Of a stretch of DNA of 64,000 nt, positions 1 to 10,858 are shown piece after piece (within the stretch, counting starts at the first letter, position 1; every line of letters begins with the position of its first letter). The stretch covers positions 7,323,501-7,387,500 of the forward strand of contig NC_084936.1 of assembly GCF_958298935.1 (NCBI RefSeq), given 5' to 3'. The translations under genes and the position numbers were made by a program. Source of the stretch: Phragmites australis (lineage: Eukaryota > Streptophyta > Magnoliopsida > Poales > Poaceae). Under the pieces are notes generated by a model. That model saw nothing but the letters and a program-made list of their open reading frames with translations. It had not been told where the DNA came from and did no database searches.

Positions 1-583
1 TTTGGCCAGCTATGCGTTCTTCCCTTTTGGTAAGAGAACAAGTATTTGGCTTCACTTCCTTCCGACATAGCATTGCATTCAACATCTAGTCAACTGAAGA
101 CTGCATTGTTCCATTCTGCAACAAGCCCGCATCAGTCTCTGGCACTTGCTCCGTGTGTATACGGGCCGCGCCTGTTTGGAACGTGGCAACTTCGCAGGAA
201 TTTCGCAGAGAACTTTCTAATTCCTCGCGTATATTCAGCAAACGAAGCATGAAGCTCCTCTTGCTTCCTTAGACTCGAGCATAAGAAGGCTGTTAGATGA
301 CCTCTGACTAATTCTGGTTGCGGCACAAGTAGAAAGAACGAAACTTACAAAAAAAAATTATTTAGCTCATAGAGCACTAATGTGAAGAATTGCACTTTGC
401 TTTTCGCAACCATGAATCGTCAGGTGAAAATACTGTATTACCTTATCAACTAATCTGCTCTTGAACACGCACTGACGCAGCTTGGAACGATGTGGTGGAG
501 AAGGCATGCCGGAACGGGATCGGTGTGATCGCGGAGCCCGGGAGCGGCATCAGGGACCAGGACTTCGTGGAGTTCTGTGACTA
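1..583 (+). pseudogene. 3' end of ATIC/PurH gene, copy A (broken)
   Basis: The window opens inside the penultimate exon of a bifunctional phosphoribosylaminoimidazolecarboxamide formyltransferase/IMP cyclohydrolase gene (last two steps of IMP synthesis). Bases 2-29 read LASYAFFPF, followed by a GT donor. The last exon begins at 481 after a CAG acceptor and reads [20 protein letters not shown]. It then runs to a TAG at 582-584. The family, and the second copy at 8626-8780, end about 17 residues later with a conserved GVRHFRH tail, which is missing here. The loss coincides with the left edge of an AT-rich insertion, so this copy is truncated. Most of the gene lies outside the window, so whether the upstream part is intact cannot be judged. 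Confidence 0.8.
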
Positions 584-1288
584 GGGGTGGTTTCTTAGTA
601 AGAGGAGCATCTATAATACATCATCTGTATCCTTATATTATTGTTATATATAAAAACTCCTCATCCATATTACTCTATACTCCAATAACATATCTATTAA
701 TACATCATCTGTATCCTTATATTATTGTTATATATAAAAACTCCTCATCCATATTACTCTACCACTCCAATATATATTACTCTACCACTCCAATAACATA
801 TCTATATTTCGTTCTTCATATTCTCTCTTCTATTTTTAATAGTACTCTATAACTAATAATAATTTTAAAAATTAGTACATTAGTTTATACAAATATTTAT
901 GATTTATTCTGATTTTTAGAAATTAAATTTATGCCCAAAAATTCAAGAGAAGTATAAAAATACTCAAATTTAGAGAACTTTTATTTAAAATTGTAAAAGA
1001 TTTTTAGTGGGAACCAATTAAAAAAAGGTTCTTTGTTATTATAAAAATCGGTGTGATTTTAAGAACTCTATAAAATTACTTTTTAAATTTAGCTGGCTTC
1101 TCTAGTCTCTAGAGGAGGATGTCGTGGGGGATACGCACGCCACATCTGGCGTGGCAAAGTAGCGTGCCCGATGCGTGGCGAAGTAGCGTGCTGGATACAG
1201 GGTGTGTTAGAGGTTATTTTTTTAGAAAATGGATGAAGGATGAAATGAAAGGTGGAACATAAGGGTTCTTAGAGATGCTATAAGAGCA
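584..1288. mobile_element. AT-rich insertion that truncates PurH copy A
   Basis: Copies A and B align on both sides of this block but not inside it. Copy B has about 150 bp here (8741-8892), including the PurH C-terminus. The block contains a direct repeat of about 75 bp with an 84-bp period (copies starting at 617 and 701). A short inverted pair is present near the ends (GAGCATCTATAA near 604 and TTAGAGATGCT near 1269), which resembles degenerate grass MITE termini. No coding potential was seen. The superfamily is not certain. Confidence 0.5.
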
Positions 1289-1633
1289 TCATATTTTAAC
1301 GGGTGTTCATATATACATCAACTGTGTACAGTGCGACGGATATTGAGCTTAATTAATTTTTGCGATAATTAACCATGCAAGAGGCTAGTTTTTTTTTGTC
1401 CAAACGTACGATTGTTTATTCGAACTAACATTGCAAGCTGCACACGTGCGCCGCCCTCCTGATATTTATTATTGTTACAAGCTGTAGTTATGTATGCGTG
1501 CGCGTGCGCAGCATGCCAAGCGACAACAAGGTAGCTGACACAACGTACGTGTAGGTAAGGTACGGCGACCATGGCGAGCTGCAGATGAGCTCGCCGATGG
1601 CCGGCCGGCCGGGCCAGGTGGAGGGACGATCGA

Positions 1634-1953
1634 TCAGCATGCCTTCTGGCACGTGCAGACCCTCCAGTGGCAGTAACCGGCGGTCCACCCGCCGCCCTGC
1701 TTGATGCACTGGTTGCTGCAGATCCGGTCGGAGATGCACGGGAACGAGTGGTGCTGGCTCTTCCCCGTGCACACCCGCGCCTCCGCCATACCTACTCCGC
1801 CGCCGCCGCCATTGCCGTCTGCACAAAACCAGACCTCATCAGAATCCATCAGCAGTCAGCTGGAAGCCAACAGCTATATGCTTTCGTACGTGAGAGCAGC
1901 AGCAGCATCAGCAGGAGAGCGCACACGGTCGCCCTGGACTTCATGAGCTCCAT
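1634..1953 (-). CDS. plant defensin, minus-strand type, copy A
   Basis: A two-exon plant defensin (gamma-thionin), a secreted antimicrobial peptide. Exon 1 is 1953-1890 and encodes the signal peptide, starting MELMKSRATV and followed by a leucine-rich core. A GT donor follows. Exon 2 is 1818-1634, after a TGCAG acceptor, and codon 22 (CAC) is split across the junction. The 82-residue precursor has a glycine-rich linker, then MAEARVC and a 47-residue mature domain. That domain has eight cysteines in the family order, including the C-x-C pair (VCTCQKAC). The intron is only 71 bp. It is divergent from the plus-strand defensin at 3333 across a shared promoter region. Its TATA box appears mutated compared with copy B. 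Confidence 0.88.
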
Positions 1954-2082
1954 TGCCGCGTCGATCGGCCTCGATTTGTTCGAGGGACTAGAGCAACAGC
2001 TACCGTACGAAAGGTTTATGAACGGTTTGCCGCCGACAACGTGTGATGGGGTGAGAGATCAAGTTCGGAGAGGTAGCTGCTA

Positions 2083-2088
2083 CTTGTA
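2083..2088 (-). promoter_or_regulatory. decayed TATA box of minus-strand defensin A
   Basis: The minus strand reads TACAAG here. The aligned site in copy B (9711-9716) reads TATAAG in otherwise matching context. It sits about 130 bp upstream of the start codon. The assignment as TATA box is inferred from position and alignment. Confidence 0.45.
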
Positions 2089-2092
2089 GGGA

Positions 2093-2760
2093 TGAGGCAG
2101 CAAGGGAGTCGATCGGGCACGTGGCGGCTCGCCTCCTGCCACCTGCCGCGCCGGGAGGCCATGCTCAGCGACTCCGTTAGGCGAGCAAAATGCCAGGAAG
2201 ATGATACAAGCCACTGCCTGCCTGCATGACTGCTTTTATGATACCTCCTGTATCGTAAATTCGTGTTCCTATCGTATAGCAGCAGCTAGCACATCTCATC
2301 GGTACAGTATCCTTATCTTCTCGTTCAGCGGTTGTAGCCTGTTTTAGCTGTACGTACCGGCTGGCCCACGTACGCGCGGTGTCTACGTACAGAATAGAAG
2401 CTGGCTGTGGCTGCCGACACTCGGCGATCGGCGGTGGTGCCGCTCAACCAGCCGCGTACAGATGCGACCAGACATGTACAGAGCGGGAGCCTGATCGGCC
2501 GCATGCATGCACCACAAGTACAGGGGAGGAGCATCGCCGCGTGGCGTGCCACGTGCTCGCTCGCAATGCGGCGTCGACCGTCTATATATAATATATATGT
2601 GTTATAGAATATTGTGTAGAGTATAATAAACTCAGGAATTGATTGAAAATCAAATTATATTATTTCACTGTTGATATCATATGTATATACATGTTAAATA
2701 GACGTCTCTAATGGACACGAAAACCGCTAGTTGCAGTTATCATAACTACAAATGGCAGTT
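2093..2760 (+). promoter_or_regulatory. orphan duplicate of the plus-strand defensin promoter
   Basis: Bases 2093-2590 are a near copy of 2787-3200, the promoter of the plus-strand defensin. They share the GAGGCAG...GGGAGTCG start, the conserved GTAGCCTG and CTGGCTGTGG-like blocks, a G-box (CACGTG at 2550-2555) and a TATA run near 2582. The first copy leads into about 170 bp of AT-rich sequence with no defensin exon. It is either a relic of a deleted gene or a tandem promoter duplication. Confidence 0.6.
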
Positions 2761-3163
2761 GCTAATGCTGATCACATTTTGCGTTAGGAACGAGGCAGAA
2801 AGGGAGTCGGGCACGTGGCGGCTCGCCTCCTGCCACCTGCCGCGCCGAGAGGCCATGCTCAGCGACTCCGTCGCCAGGCGAGTTTTATGATACGTGTTCC
2901 TATCGTATAGCAGCAGCTAGCATCTCATCTCATCTTCTCGTTCAGCAGTTGTAGCCTGCTTCAGCTGTACCTACCGGCTGTGCGCGCGGTGTCTACAGAA
3001 TAGAAGCTGCCTGTGGCTGCCGACACTCGGCGGTCGGCAGCGGTGCCGCTCAACCGGCCACGTACAGATGCGGCCGAATCCAAGCGAGCGGGCGCCTGAT
3101 CGGCCGCATGCATGCACCACACGTACATGGGACGGAGGGGCGGAGCGTCGCCGCGTGGCGTGC

Positions 3164-3204
3164 CACGTGCTCGCTTGCAACGCGGCGTCGACCGCCTATA
3201 TATG
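3164..3204 (+). promoter_or_regulatory. G-box and TATA box of plus-strand defensin A
   Basis: A CACGTG G-box (3164-3169) lies 27 bp before a TATATATG box (3197-3204), about 130 bp upstream of the start codon. The same pair with the same spacing is kept at 16761-16800 upstream of the paralogue, and in the orphan promoter at 2550-2590. G-boxes bind bZIP and bHLH factors in plants. Stress or hormone control is an inference. Confidence 0.6.
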
Positions 3205-3332
3205 CATGGCGCATGCAGGCAGGTGATCCATCCATCTCCACCGAGTCCGAGTCAGCACTGTCAATCTGTCACGAGTCGTCTTACACCAACACTACACCCA
3301 GCAGCTGATCATAGCCCAGGGCCCAGTCAGCC

Positions 3333-3692
3333 ATGTGGACGAGGAAGGTAGCGACGCAGGTGGCCGTCCTCACGCTACTCCTCCTCATCGCACGTACGTC
3401 GTCGTCTACGTGCTCCATCAGTGACTGATTGTTAACTACATGCATATTCAAGTTGCTGTATATGATGCCCAAGCATGGGTGGGTGAACTCACCATGATGT
3501 TATAAATCTGTGCATGCAGAGGAGGCGACGATGCCGGCGGTGGAGGCGCGTGTTTGCCGCCGGCGGAGCGGAGGGTTCAAGGGGCCGTGCGTCTCGGACC
3601 ACAACTGCGCACAGGTGTGCATTGGCGAGGGCTGGGGCGGCGGCAACTGCGATGGCGTCCTACGCCAGTGCAAGTGCGTCAGGCAGTGCTAG
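3333..3692 (+). CDS. plant defensin, plus-strand type, copy A
   Basis: A two-exon plant defensin. Exon 1 (3333-3393) encodes [12 protein letters not shown] plus a hydrophobic stretch and ends at a GTACGT donor. Exon 2 (3520-3692) follows a TGCATGCAG acceptor, and the split codon gives Q, so the junction reads LLLIAQEATMP. The precursor is 77 residues. The 47-residue mature part starts [12 protein letters not shown], has eight cysteines in the defensin pattern, and ends QCKCVRQC. It is more basic at the N-terminus than the minus-strand type. AATAAA at 3825-3830 is the likely poly(A) signal. Nearly identical to the gene at 16917. Confidence 0.9.
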
Positions 3693-3839
3693 CCTAGCTA
3701 CTAGTAGTAGCTCGCACGAACGAGCACGACAGCAAGTGTACGTGTATGCATGTCGGTAGCTCGCGTGCATGCGTGATGCCTGCGTACGAGCCCAAAGCTA
3801 CATCGATCGATGGGCTGTCACGAGAATAAAAGAGTGCAA

Positions 3840-4637
3840 TAGAAAATTGCGTGCTGTTGGCGCTGTATGGCTCGTCGCAATAAATTTATAATATTTTAAA
3901 ATATTATCTCATAAATTATATCGATATCTCTATACCCAACAAGTATTTTATCTTCTTTGGCCTTTTATGACTAGTCTACTAAGGGCATGTTTATTTTATT
4001 GTAATTTTAATAATTTAAATTTTAATTCTCTCAGTCTAGAATCTAGATTATAGAATCTAAAATAAATAATAATAGATTATTAGAATCTCTACTCTCTTTC
4101 CTCCCTCCCGTACATACCTCTCTCAGAGATACAGACTTTTTATCTCCCTCCTTAAGTCTGCTTCTGCCATTGGAGGCCGAAGTTTGCCATCGACTATCAC
4201 TGTACCCCTTCATCACCTACTGTTGTGTTGACTCTCCCCACGGCTAAATTTGCTTCTGCTTCCCCATCCCACAGTCGCCTCTGCCCCTCTGACGTCCCCG
4301 TGATAGCGCCTCATAGCCTCCCACCACACAAGCTCATGTTCTCTGGCAACATGGAGGCAACATGGAGAAGCTACAGGCAGTGGCCATGGCCATGAAGGGG
4401 AGGCAAGAACCTCCAGCCACCATCACTGCCGCTCCTGCCCAACTGTTGGTAGTGCCGATCGAGGAGCAGTCAGTGCGGCAGAAGGCGTAGAGGGGCATGA
4501 GCAAAGCATTCAAGACATGGAAGGCGGCGGGTCCACACGCATCTTCGTACGATGGGCGGGGTCACCATCGCCCGTGTTCACAACGAGGTTGTTGCCACGA
4601 TGGATGTTGTTGTCGCTGGAGCACGTCTCGTGCACCA
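3840..4637. other. non-genic: AT-rich segment then GC-rich low-value ORFs
   Basis: After the defensin poly(A) signal there is an AT-rich stretch with short inverted repeats (AGAATCTAGATTATAGAATC around 4035) and a GGGCATGTTTATTT motif like the ends of grass hAT or PIF MITEs. A GC-richer stretch follows with no recognisable protein. No clear element boundary is visible. Confidence 0.3.
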
Positions 4638-4825
4638 TTTTCATGGTCCACAACAACCCTTTAATGGAGAAAGAAGCGACCTATTATTTTGTAATAGCAT
4701 GGTGGGTAAATATGTGTCATAATCTGCTCTATTTTCATGGTCCACAACAACCCTTTAATGGAGAAAGAAGCGACCTATTATTTTGTAATAGCATGGCGGG
4801 TAAATATGTGTCATAATCTGCTAGA
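4638..4825. repeat. 94-bp tandem duplication
   Basis: Two head-to-tail copies of a 94-bp unit beginning TTTTCATGGTCCACAAC. I see a single substitution over most of the unit (GGTGGG versus GGCGGG), so the duplication is recent. It abuts the 3' edge of the Gypsy fragment. Confidence 0.85.
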
Positions 4826-7735
4826 AATAGTCTTTTTCTGGATTATGGATTGTGGCATAATTTGATTCCTAGTTGTTTGCATTACCTTCACCTTACCACT
4901 GTTGTTGAACTTTTGAATACGATAAAGGTGAGGATGGTTTCTTGTCGATAAGGCACGCTTCTTGATCATATCTGAACTTATCAATTTTCTGCAGCTTCCT
5001 ACATCAATAAGGACTCGAACACGATAATCGTTGACTATGATGAACATCTGAAACAAATTATGGTGTTGTAGCTGTTCCACTTGCTCCATTTGAGTGCTTA
5101 ACACTCGCTGCAGAGGGTCCGATAATCCTTCGTGGCAGTGGCATCGAACACTTCCTCATGATCGATATCTGTCTCACGACCATCCCCATCACCTGCATGG
5201 TTAGCTGTAAGAGCATATTCATACTTAACATCACTAGCACTTACATATCCACCGTCTTCTGTTACTATGTACGCTCACTGACTTGGGCAATCCTTCATGA
5301 CGTGGTCCATTCCCTTGCATCGGTGGCATACAATCCCAGTTGATCAGTCTATAGAAGCAACCGAAGAAGAGCTCTTGATTGAACCCTGCACACTTACGAA
5401 TTTTCTTACCTCGGGAGCATGCGACAGTGTCGAAGATACTGTTAAACGCGCCCTACTCGAGAAGGGGGTTGCAGATCATGTAGCTGAATGCGAGGCTATT
5501 CTGACTTGTCCCGGTGTTGATTTTGAAGTGGTCATACTTCCAAAATTGCTCCTCAGCCTTTGTTGTCGTCTCTGCAATTCTTTTTCTGCCAAACATACAA
5601 GTTGGAATAATCTAGAAACACTATCGCATTCTTTGTAATCAACTATATCCTGAATTTCACACCTTAACCCTCCATAAAAGTGTGCCGTTGCAGCCTCTTC
5701 ATCCTCAATAATATCACAACGCAACATACTAATTTGTAGCTCCTGATAATATTCTTCTACGAATCTATCACCTTGATTTAAGTGCTGTAATTTCTTACGC
5801 AAATCACGTTTAAAATAAGGTGGAACAAATCTGTTACGCATAGCAACCTTTAAAGCATTCTATGTTGTAGACTCTAATCTATCGATGTATACTCTATTCC
5901 ACCAGATAATTGTAAATTCTTTAAATTTACTAGTGGCTTGCCTAACTCTATGCACTTCAGGAAATAAATGAGCATTAAACTTCTGTTCAACTGTCATCTC
6001 CTAATCTAAATATTTTTCAGCATCATAAGTACCTGCAAAAGATGGTATGGTAAACTTAACATTAGCAAATGGATCATTATTAACACATAGGTTACGTTGC
6101 TAAAAATTATTACTTCTCATACCTTAACGGTTGAAGTTTAATCGGTCTCGTTGTTGTGCATCAAAGGTGTCTTTTTCTTGCCTCAAAATTTCATCATCTG
6201 TGACGGACTCCTCTTGCTCATGGTCTGCACCATGAGGATCCACACGCCTATGGTTTGGTGGCTGATTAACCACTCGATCAAAGTGTGTATTGAGCATGAT
6301 AATACTATCATTAAGTCGTTGCAGTGTAGTGTTTGTCTCCGCAAGCTTCTTATCGATGTCGTCACTAATAGCTTGTCGATGATCATCCAACAACATTGTG
6401 AGTTCTTCCCTCAAAACATATTCCTGTACATCCGATGCTTCTCCTGCCATGGTTAGTCGAAGATAGAAAACCACGAAAGAAAATTTATCTCTATCGACTA
6501 CTAGCTGGTGGAGGTGGAGTCACACACTCTCAAGCGTCTTACCACGCTCTTGCAAGTGTTCATACCAATCACTACAGTTGGCGCAACTGGTGGCTGGTTC
6601 GTGATACCTTATCAGGTGCGAGTGAGGTAGTTGCAAGGGGAGAAATCGTTCTGATCGAGAGAAGGTGTAGCTTGGACATGCAGTATTTAGTAGTAAGGAA
6701 TAGTAATAATTGAATAAAAGTCCATAGTACTCGTCACAGTTGCTGGCCCGAACATGTTCGTAGAACTAGCTTAAGCAAGCCGAAAACTATAACGGACACA
6801 AGTACAATGGAATAAAATTCGTAATGCAAACTGATTCTCTTTTTTTAAATTATCTCTCTCTTTTTTTGCACTCTTTGCTCTTTGCTTATTTTTTTTTCTT
6901 GCGAATTGGCACAAACTCAAAAACTCATCTACTGCCTTTTCTAAGACCAGTGAGGTACGTGGGTCACAAACTTTTTTCGAAGAGCAAGGGTATAAAGGTA
7001 ATAAAAAGAGCAGGGTATAAAGTTAATAAAACAATATTCTCTCTCTCTGAACTTTGGCTACCTCTGTTTCGGTTATGGTGGTCGGATCCAAGAAGGTGGG
7101 CGAATCCGATTAGGTGGTCGAACCTGAGTGGGAGGTCGGAGTACCTGGTCGGACCCCGAGTGGGTGGTCGGAGTGACTGGACGGGACCCCGAGTGGGTGG
7201 TCGGAGTGACTGGTCGGGACCCTGAGTGGGTGGTCGGATCGACTGGTCAGGACCCTAAGTAGGGACACAAACTCGGCTATAGCAGACTAGGGCAAGCCTA
7301 GTAACTCGACAACTAAATTAGCAAAGACTCGATGCTAGAAACTAGAACATGATAACTTGACTAGCAATAAAGACACTGATGATAGACTCAAACTCAGCAA
7401 CGTAAAAACTGAAAATAAAATTATGAAAGGCACAAAGTAGTTTGGACAGCGAAAAACTAAGATATGAATTCTTTTGTTTTTATGTGGTAATTTTCTATAC
7501 TCTAGGTAATGAAACTCGACGAAACAAAAGGGATAACTGAAATTACCTAATGGGCAATCGAGGTTTTGATACCACTTAATACGTGTTTGCTCAATCTTTC
7601 GAAAGATAATATAATAAATTGATTGGTGTAGTTTCGACGTTAATAATCTAAGACTCCGAGGTAGCATCCAGACGCCATGCTCCTAAGCTACAACTCTTCT
7701 TCCTCTATTGTTGTCCGTTACCGCTGACATATTGA
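4826..7735 (-). mobile_element. Ty3/Gypsy retrotransposon fragment (PBS, gag, zinc knuckle, protease)
   Basis: Reading right to left, the PBS-like TGGTATCA (7574-7567) complements initiator Met tRNA. Next comes a gag N-terminus (6474-6124, MAGEASDVQEYVLREEL), a gag body (5841-5476), and a CCHC zinc knuckle around 5335-5285 reading CHRCKGMDHVMKDC. An aspartic-protease-like stretch (5104-4811) reads VLIDVGSCRKLISSDM, where the family usually has D-S/G-G. Stops and frame changes separate the parts. RT, RNase H and integrase are missing, so the element is 3'-truncated at the 94-bp repeat. It separates the two defensin blocks. Confidence 0.75.
7078..7262. repeat. GTGGGTGGTCGGA minisatellite in Gypsy leader
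   Basis: About five imperfect copies of a 35-40 bp unit built on GAGTGGGTGGTCGGAGTGAC lie between the PBS and gag of the Gypsy fragment, that is in its 5' untranslated leader. Later copies are more alike than the first. Confidence 0.65.
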
Positions 7736-7740
7736 CATCG

Positions 7741-8780
7741 CTACATGTTTGGGATATTGCAAGGGAAATCCGTGAATTCAAGAGTCCCATAGATGGCCAG
7801 ACACGAATGTTCTATGAGATTGTTGTCGCGCCTGGCTACACTGAGAAGGGTCTTGAAACCTGAAAGGGAAATCGAAGACGCTGAGAATACTCGAGGCGAA
7901 GAGGAGCGGAAAAGAGATGCTGTCACTCAGGCAGGTGAACGGTGGCTGGCTGGCTCAGCAGTCCGATGATCTGACTCTGGAAGACATCACGTTGACGGAA
8001 ATGTCCGAGGGGGGCCCCGGAGGACGGTGAACTCTCGGACGCCAAATTCGCCTGGCTCTGCGTCAAGCCGTGAAGCACGTCAAGAGCAACGCCATTGTGA
8101 TCGCCAAGGTCAAGTGCGTCATTCTTCATTCTGCAGAGAAAAATCTCTTGCGTCCAACAGTTTGTTGAGAAAGATCTCTTGTTGTGCAGAATAACTGCAT
8201 GCTAGGCATGGGCAGTGGCCAGCCGAACAGGCTGGAGAGCCTGAGGATTGCTTTCAGGAAGGCAGGAGAGGAGGCCAAGGAAGCTGCTTTGGCCAGCGAT
8301 GCGTTCTTCCCATTTGGTAAGAGAATAAGTCTTTGGCTTCACTGCCTTCCCGCATAGCATAGCATTCAACATCTAGTCAGCTGAAAACTGCTTGTTCCAT
8401 TCTGCAACAAGCCCGAATCAGTCTCCTGCACTTGCAACTTGGCAGCTTTTTCGCAGAGAACTTCGTAATTCCTCGCTAGATGACCTCTGACTAATTATGG
8501 TGGAGGCAAAATAATTTTAGCTCACAGAGCACTAATGTAAAGAATTGCACTTTGCTTTTTCGCAACCATGAATACTGCATTACATTATCATAAAATAATC
8601 TGCCCTTGAACACGCACTGACGCAGCTTGGAACGATGCGGTGGAGGAGGCGTGCCAGAACGGGATCGGTGTGATCGCGGAGCCCGGGGGCAGCATCAGGG
8701 ACCAGGAGTACGCCGTGGAGTGCTGCGACAAGTACGGGGTGGCCCTCCTCTTCACCGGCGTCAGGCACTTCAGGCACTGA
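7741..8780 (+). pseudogene. 3' part of ATIC/PurH gene, copy B (pseudogene)
   Basis: Three exons of the C-terminal half of plant ATIC/PurH are recognisable. The first, about 7745-8108, contains AREIREFKSP, MFYEIVVAPGYTEKGLE and VKSNAIVIAK. The second is 8190-8316 (NNCMLGMGSGQPNRLESLRI). The third is 8626-8780 ([20 protein letters not shown]...GVRHFRH, stop). The last two exons are clean with good splice sites. The first has a TGA at 7861-7863 just after KGLET, at least two frame changes, and an out-of-frame stop near 8066. The 5' half is absent and replaced by Gypsy sequence, so this is a truncated pseudogene unless a new start is used. Confidence 0.82.
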
Positions 8781-9257
8781 AACAACTCGACTACTTTAGC
8801 TGCTCTGATCCTGGTGGATTCAAAGTTTAAGCTGAAGCTGAATCCTGGACATTTGTGGAGCAGCCCTCCTTGCCTACTGAGTCGTAAATCTGAATCATAT
8901 TTTAACGGGTGTCCATATATACATCAACTGTGTAAAGTCTGACGGATGTTGAGATTAATTTTGCGATAATTAAACATGCAAGAGGCAGGGTTTTTTTTTT
9001 GTCCAACTGTACGATTCTTTATTCGAACTAACATTACAAGCTGCACACGTGCGCCGCCCTCCTTATGTTTATTATCGTGTATAGTGGAGCCATCACACAC
9101 GCGAGAGCACGCGTGCGCTTACGCAGCATGCCAAGCGACAACTAGCTAGCTGCCTAGCTGATACAGCATACGTGTAGGTAAGCTACGGCGACCATGGCAG
9201 GCTGCAGATGAGCTCGTCGATGGCCGACCGGCCGGCCAGGCGATGTGGAGGGATCGA
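8781..9257. other. shared spacer between PurH tail and defensin
   Basis: No gene. From about 8893 it aligns with 1288-1633 of copy A (for example ATATTTTAACGGGTG), which defines the duplication. It would hold the 3' UTRs of the convergent PurH and defensin genes. Confidence 0.6.
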
Positions 9258-9585
9258 TCAGCATGCCTTCTGGCACGTGCAGAACTTCAAGCGGCAGTAG
9301 CCGGCGGTCCACCCGCCGCCCTGCTTGATGCACTGGCGGCTGCAGATCCGGTCGGAGAAGCACGGGAACGAGCGGTGCTGGCTCTTCCCCGTGCACACCC
9401 GCGCCTCCGCCATACCTACTCCGCCGCCGCCGTTGTTGTCTGCACAAAACCAAACCTCATCAGGATCCATCAGCAGTCAGCTGGAAGCCAACACAGCTAT
9501 ATACAGCAACAGCTTACGTACGTGAGAGCAGGAGCAGCATCAGCAGGAGAGCGCACACGGTCGCCCTGGACTTGATGAGCTCCAT
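9258..9585 (-). CDS. plant defensin, minus-strand type, copy B
   Basis: Paralogue of the gene at 1634-1953. Exon 1 is 9585-9522 (MELIKSRATV plus a leucine core, donor GTACGT). Exon 2 is 9439-9258 (acceptor TGCAG, split codon giving H). The precursor is 81 residues. The mature domain starts RVCTGKSQHRSFPC and ends KFCTCQKAC, with all eight cysteines. Differences from copy A cluster in the mature peptide (HH/HR, I/F, N/R, HWRV/RLKF), making copy B slightly more basic. A TATAAG box lies at 9716-9711. It is likely the better expressed copy, an inference from the promoter only. Confidence 0.88.
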
Positions 9586-9710
9586 TGCCGCGTCGATCGG
9601 CTGGCCTCGATTTGTTCGCGAGACTAGATCGAGCAACAGCTACCGTACGAAAGGCAGGTTAGTTTGGACTGTGATGGGGTGAGAGATCAAGCTAGGAGAG
9701 GTAACTGCTA

Positions 9711-9716
9711 CTTATA
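9711..9716 (-). promoter_or_regulatory. TATA box of minus-strand defensin B
   Basis: The minus strand reads CCCTATAAGTAG about 125 bp upstream of the start codon. The equivalent in copy A reads CCCTACAAGTAG. Confidence 0.6.
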
Positions 9717-9811
9717 GGGACGAGGCAGCAAGGGAGTCGGACACGCCTCCTGCCACCTGCCGCGCCGGGAGGCCATGCCCAGCCACTCCGTTGCCAAGAA
9801 GATGGTACCTG

Positions 9812-9999
9812 TGTTAATTGTCTAATCCAGGAAGGTTCTCACCTCTCTCGAGGTCGCGTCATTTATATATATAGGGCAGACAAAACGCAGCAGAAATTGC
9901 ATACGATTACAAGTCCATGTCGGTTAATAGTTTGATCCGAATACAACTCAAATCAATCTATCTATATGCTACAGCTGAACCAATAATTTATCTCTAACC
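9812..9999 (-). repeat. Copia LTR (left, 3' LTR)
   Basis: A 188-bp LTR that on the plus strand begins TGTTAATTGTCTAATCC and ends CTCTAACC. Next to it (10000-10013) the minus strand reads the purine tract GATTGAGAGGGAA, the expected polypurine tract. Confidence 0.75.
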
Positions 10000-10858
10000 T
10001 TCCCTCTCAATCATAGCTTGTTGCGTTTGAATTCTTCTAGACTCCGAGCTGACAGTAGTTTAGCGAAACCATATGCAACTTGAACTCATATAGGTGCAAA
10101 CTGGGTATCTAACTTTTGAGCAACCCGTTCTATGGTAAAGTGATAATCAACTTCAATATACTTAGTTCTAGTATGAAAGATTGGATTTGTCGAAAGATAA
10201 ATTACACCAATATTATCACATCACACTCTGGCAGCTTGAGGACAAGAAATACCTAGTTCTTCAAGTAATATTTGCACCTACAAAAATTCTGCTGTTGCAT
10301 TGGCTAATGCATTATATTCAGCTTCTGTACTGGACTTTGAAACTGTTGCTTGCTTCCATGCACTCCAGGATATAAGGTTTGTTCCTAAGAACATAACAAA
10401 ATCTCAAGTAGACCATCTATCATCGCAACATCTTGCCCAATCTGCATCATAGAAAGCACTGACAAGTGTAGATAGTGACCTACAGATCTTTAATCCTATA
10501 CGCAGAGTATATTTCAGCATTCTCTTGACTGTTGTCCAATGCTAAGTAGTAGGAGAATACAAATACTGACATACATTATTCATTGGCAAGGCAATATCTG
10601 ATCGTGTTAGAGTCAAATACTATAAGGCACCAAAAATACTTATGTACTATGTTGCATCCTCATGTCCTAATGTCTCTCCTTCATGCGCTGATAATTTTTC
10701 CAAAGTAGAAAGGGGTGTAGTCACTGGCTCACTGCTTTACGGTTCGTCATCCCTATACGTTTGAACAAGTCTGAAGTGTATTTTTCCTGTGTTAACATAA
10801 TACCTTCATGTACCTTTCTCACTTTTATTTCCGTAAAATAATGAAGATCGCTCAAATC

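Noticed and set aside
577..852. 91-codon open frame with repeated HHLYPYIIVIYKN
   Set aside because: It is the translation of an 84-bp AT-rich direct repeat inside an insertion; no coding signature.
1667..2089. 140-codon plus-strand frame over the minus-strand defensin
   Set aside because: Antisense shadow of the GC-rich defensin exons; the minus strand has the eight-cysteine pattern, signal peptide and splice sites.
7335..7667. 110-codon minus-strand hydrophobic frame
   Set aside because: Overlaps the PBS and leader of the Gypsy fragment; no family resemblance, composition of AT-rich shadow.
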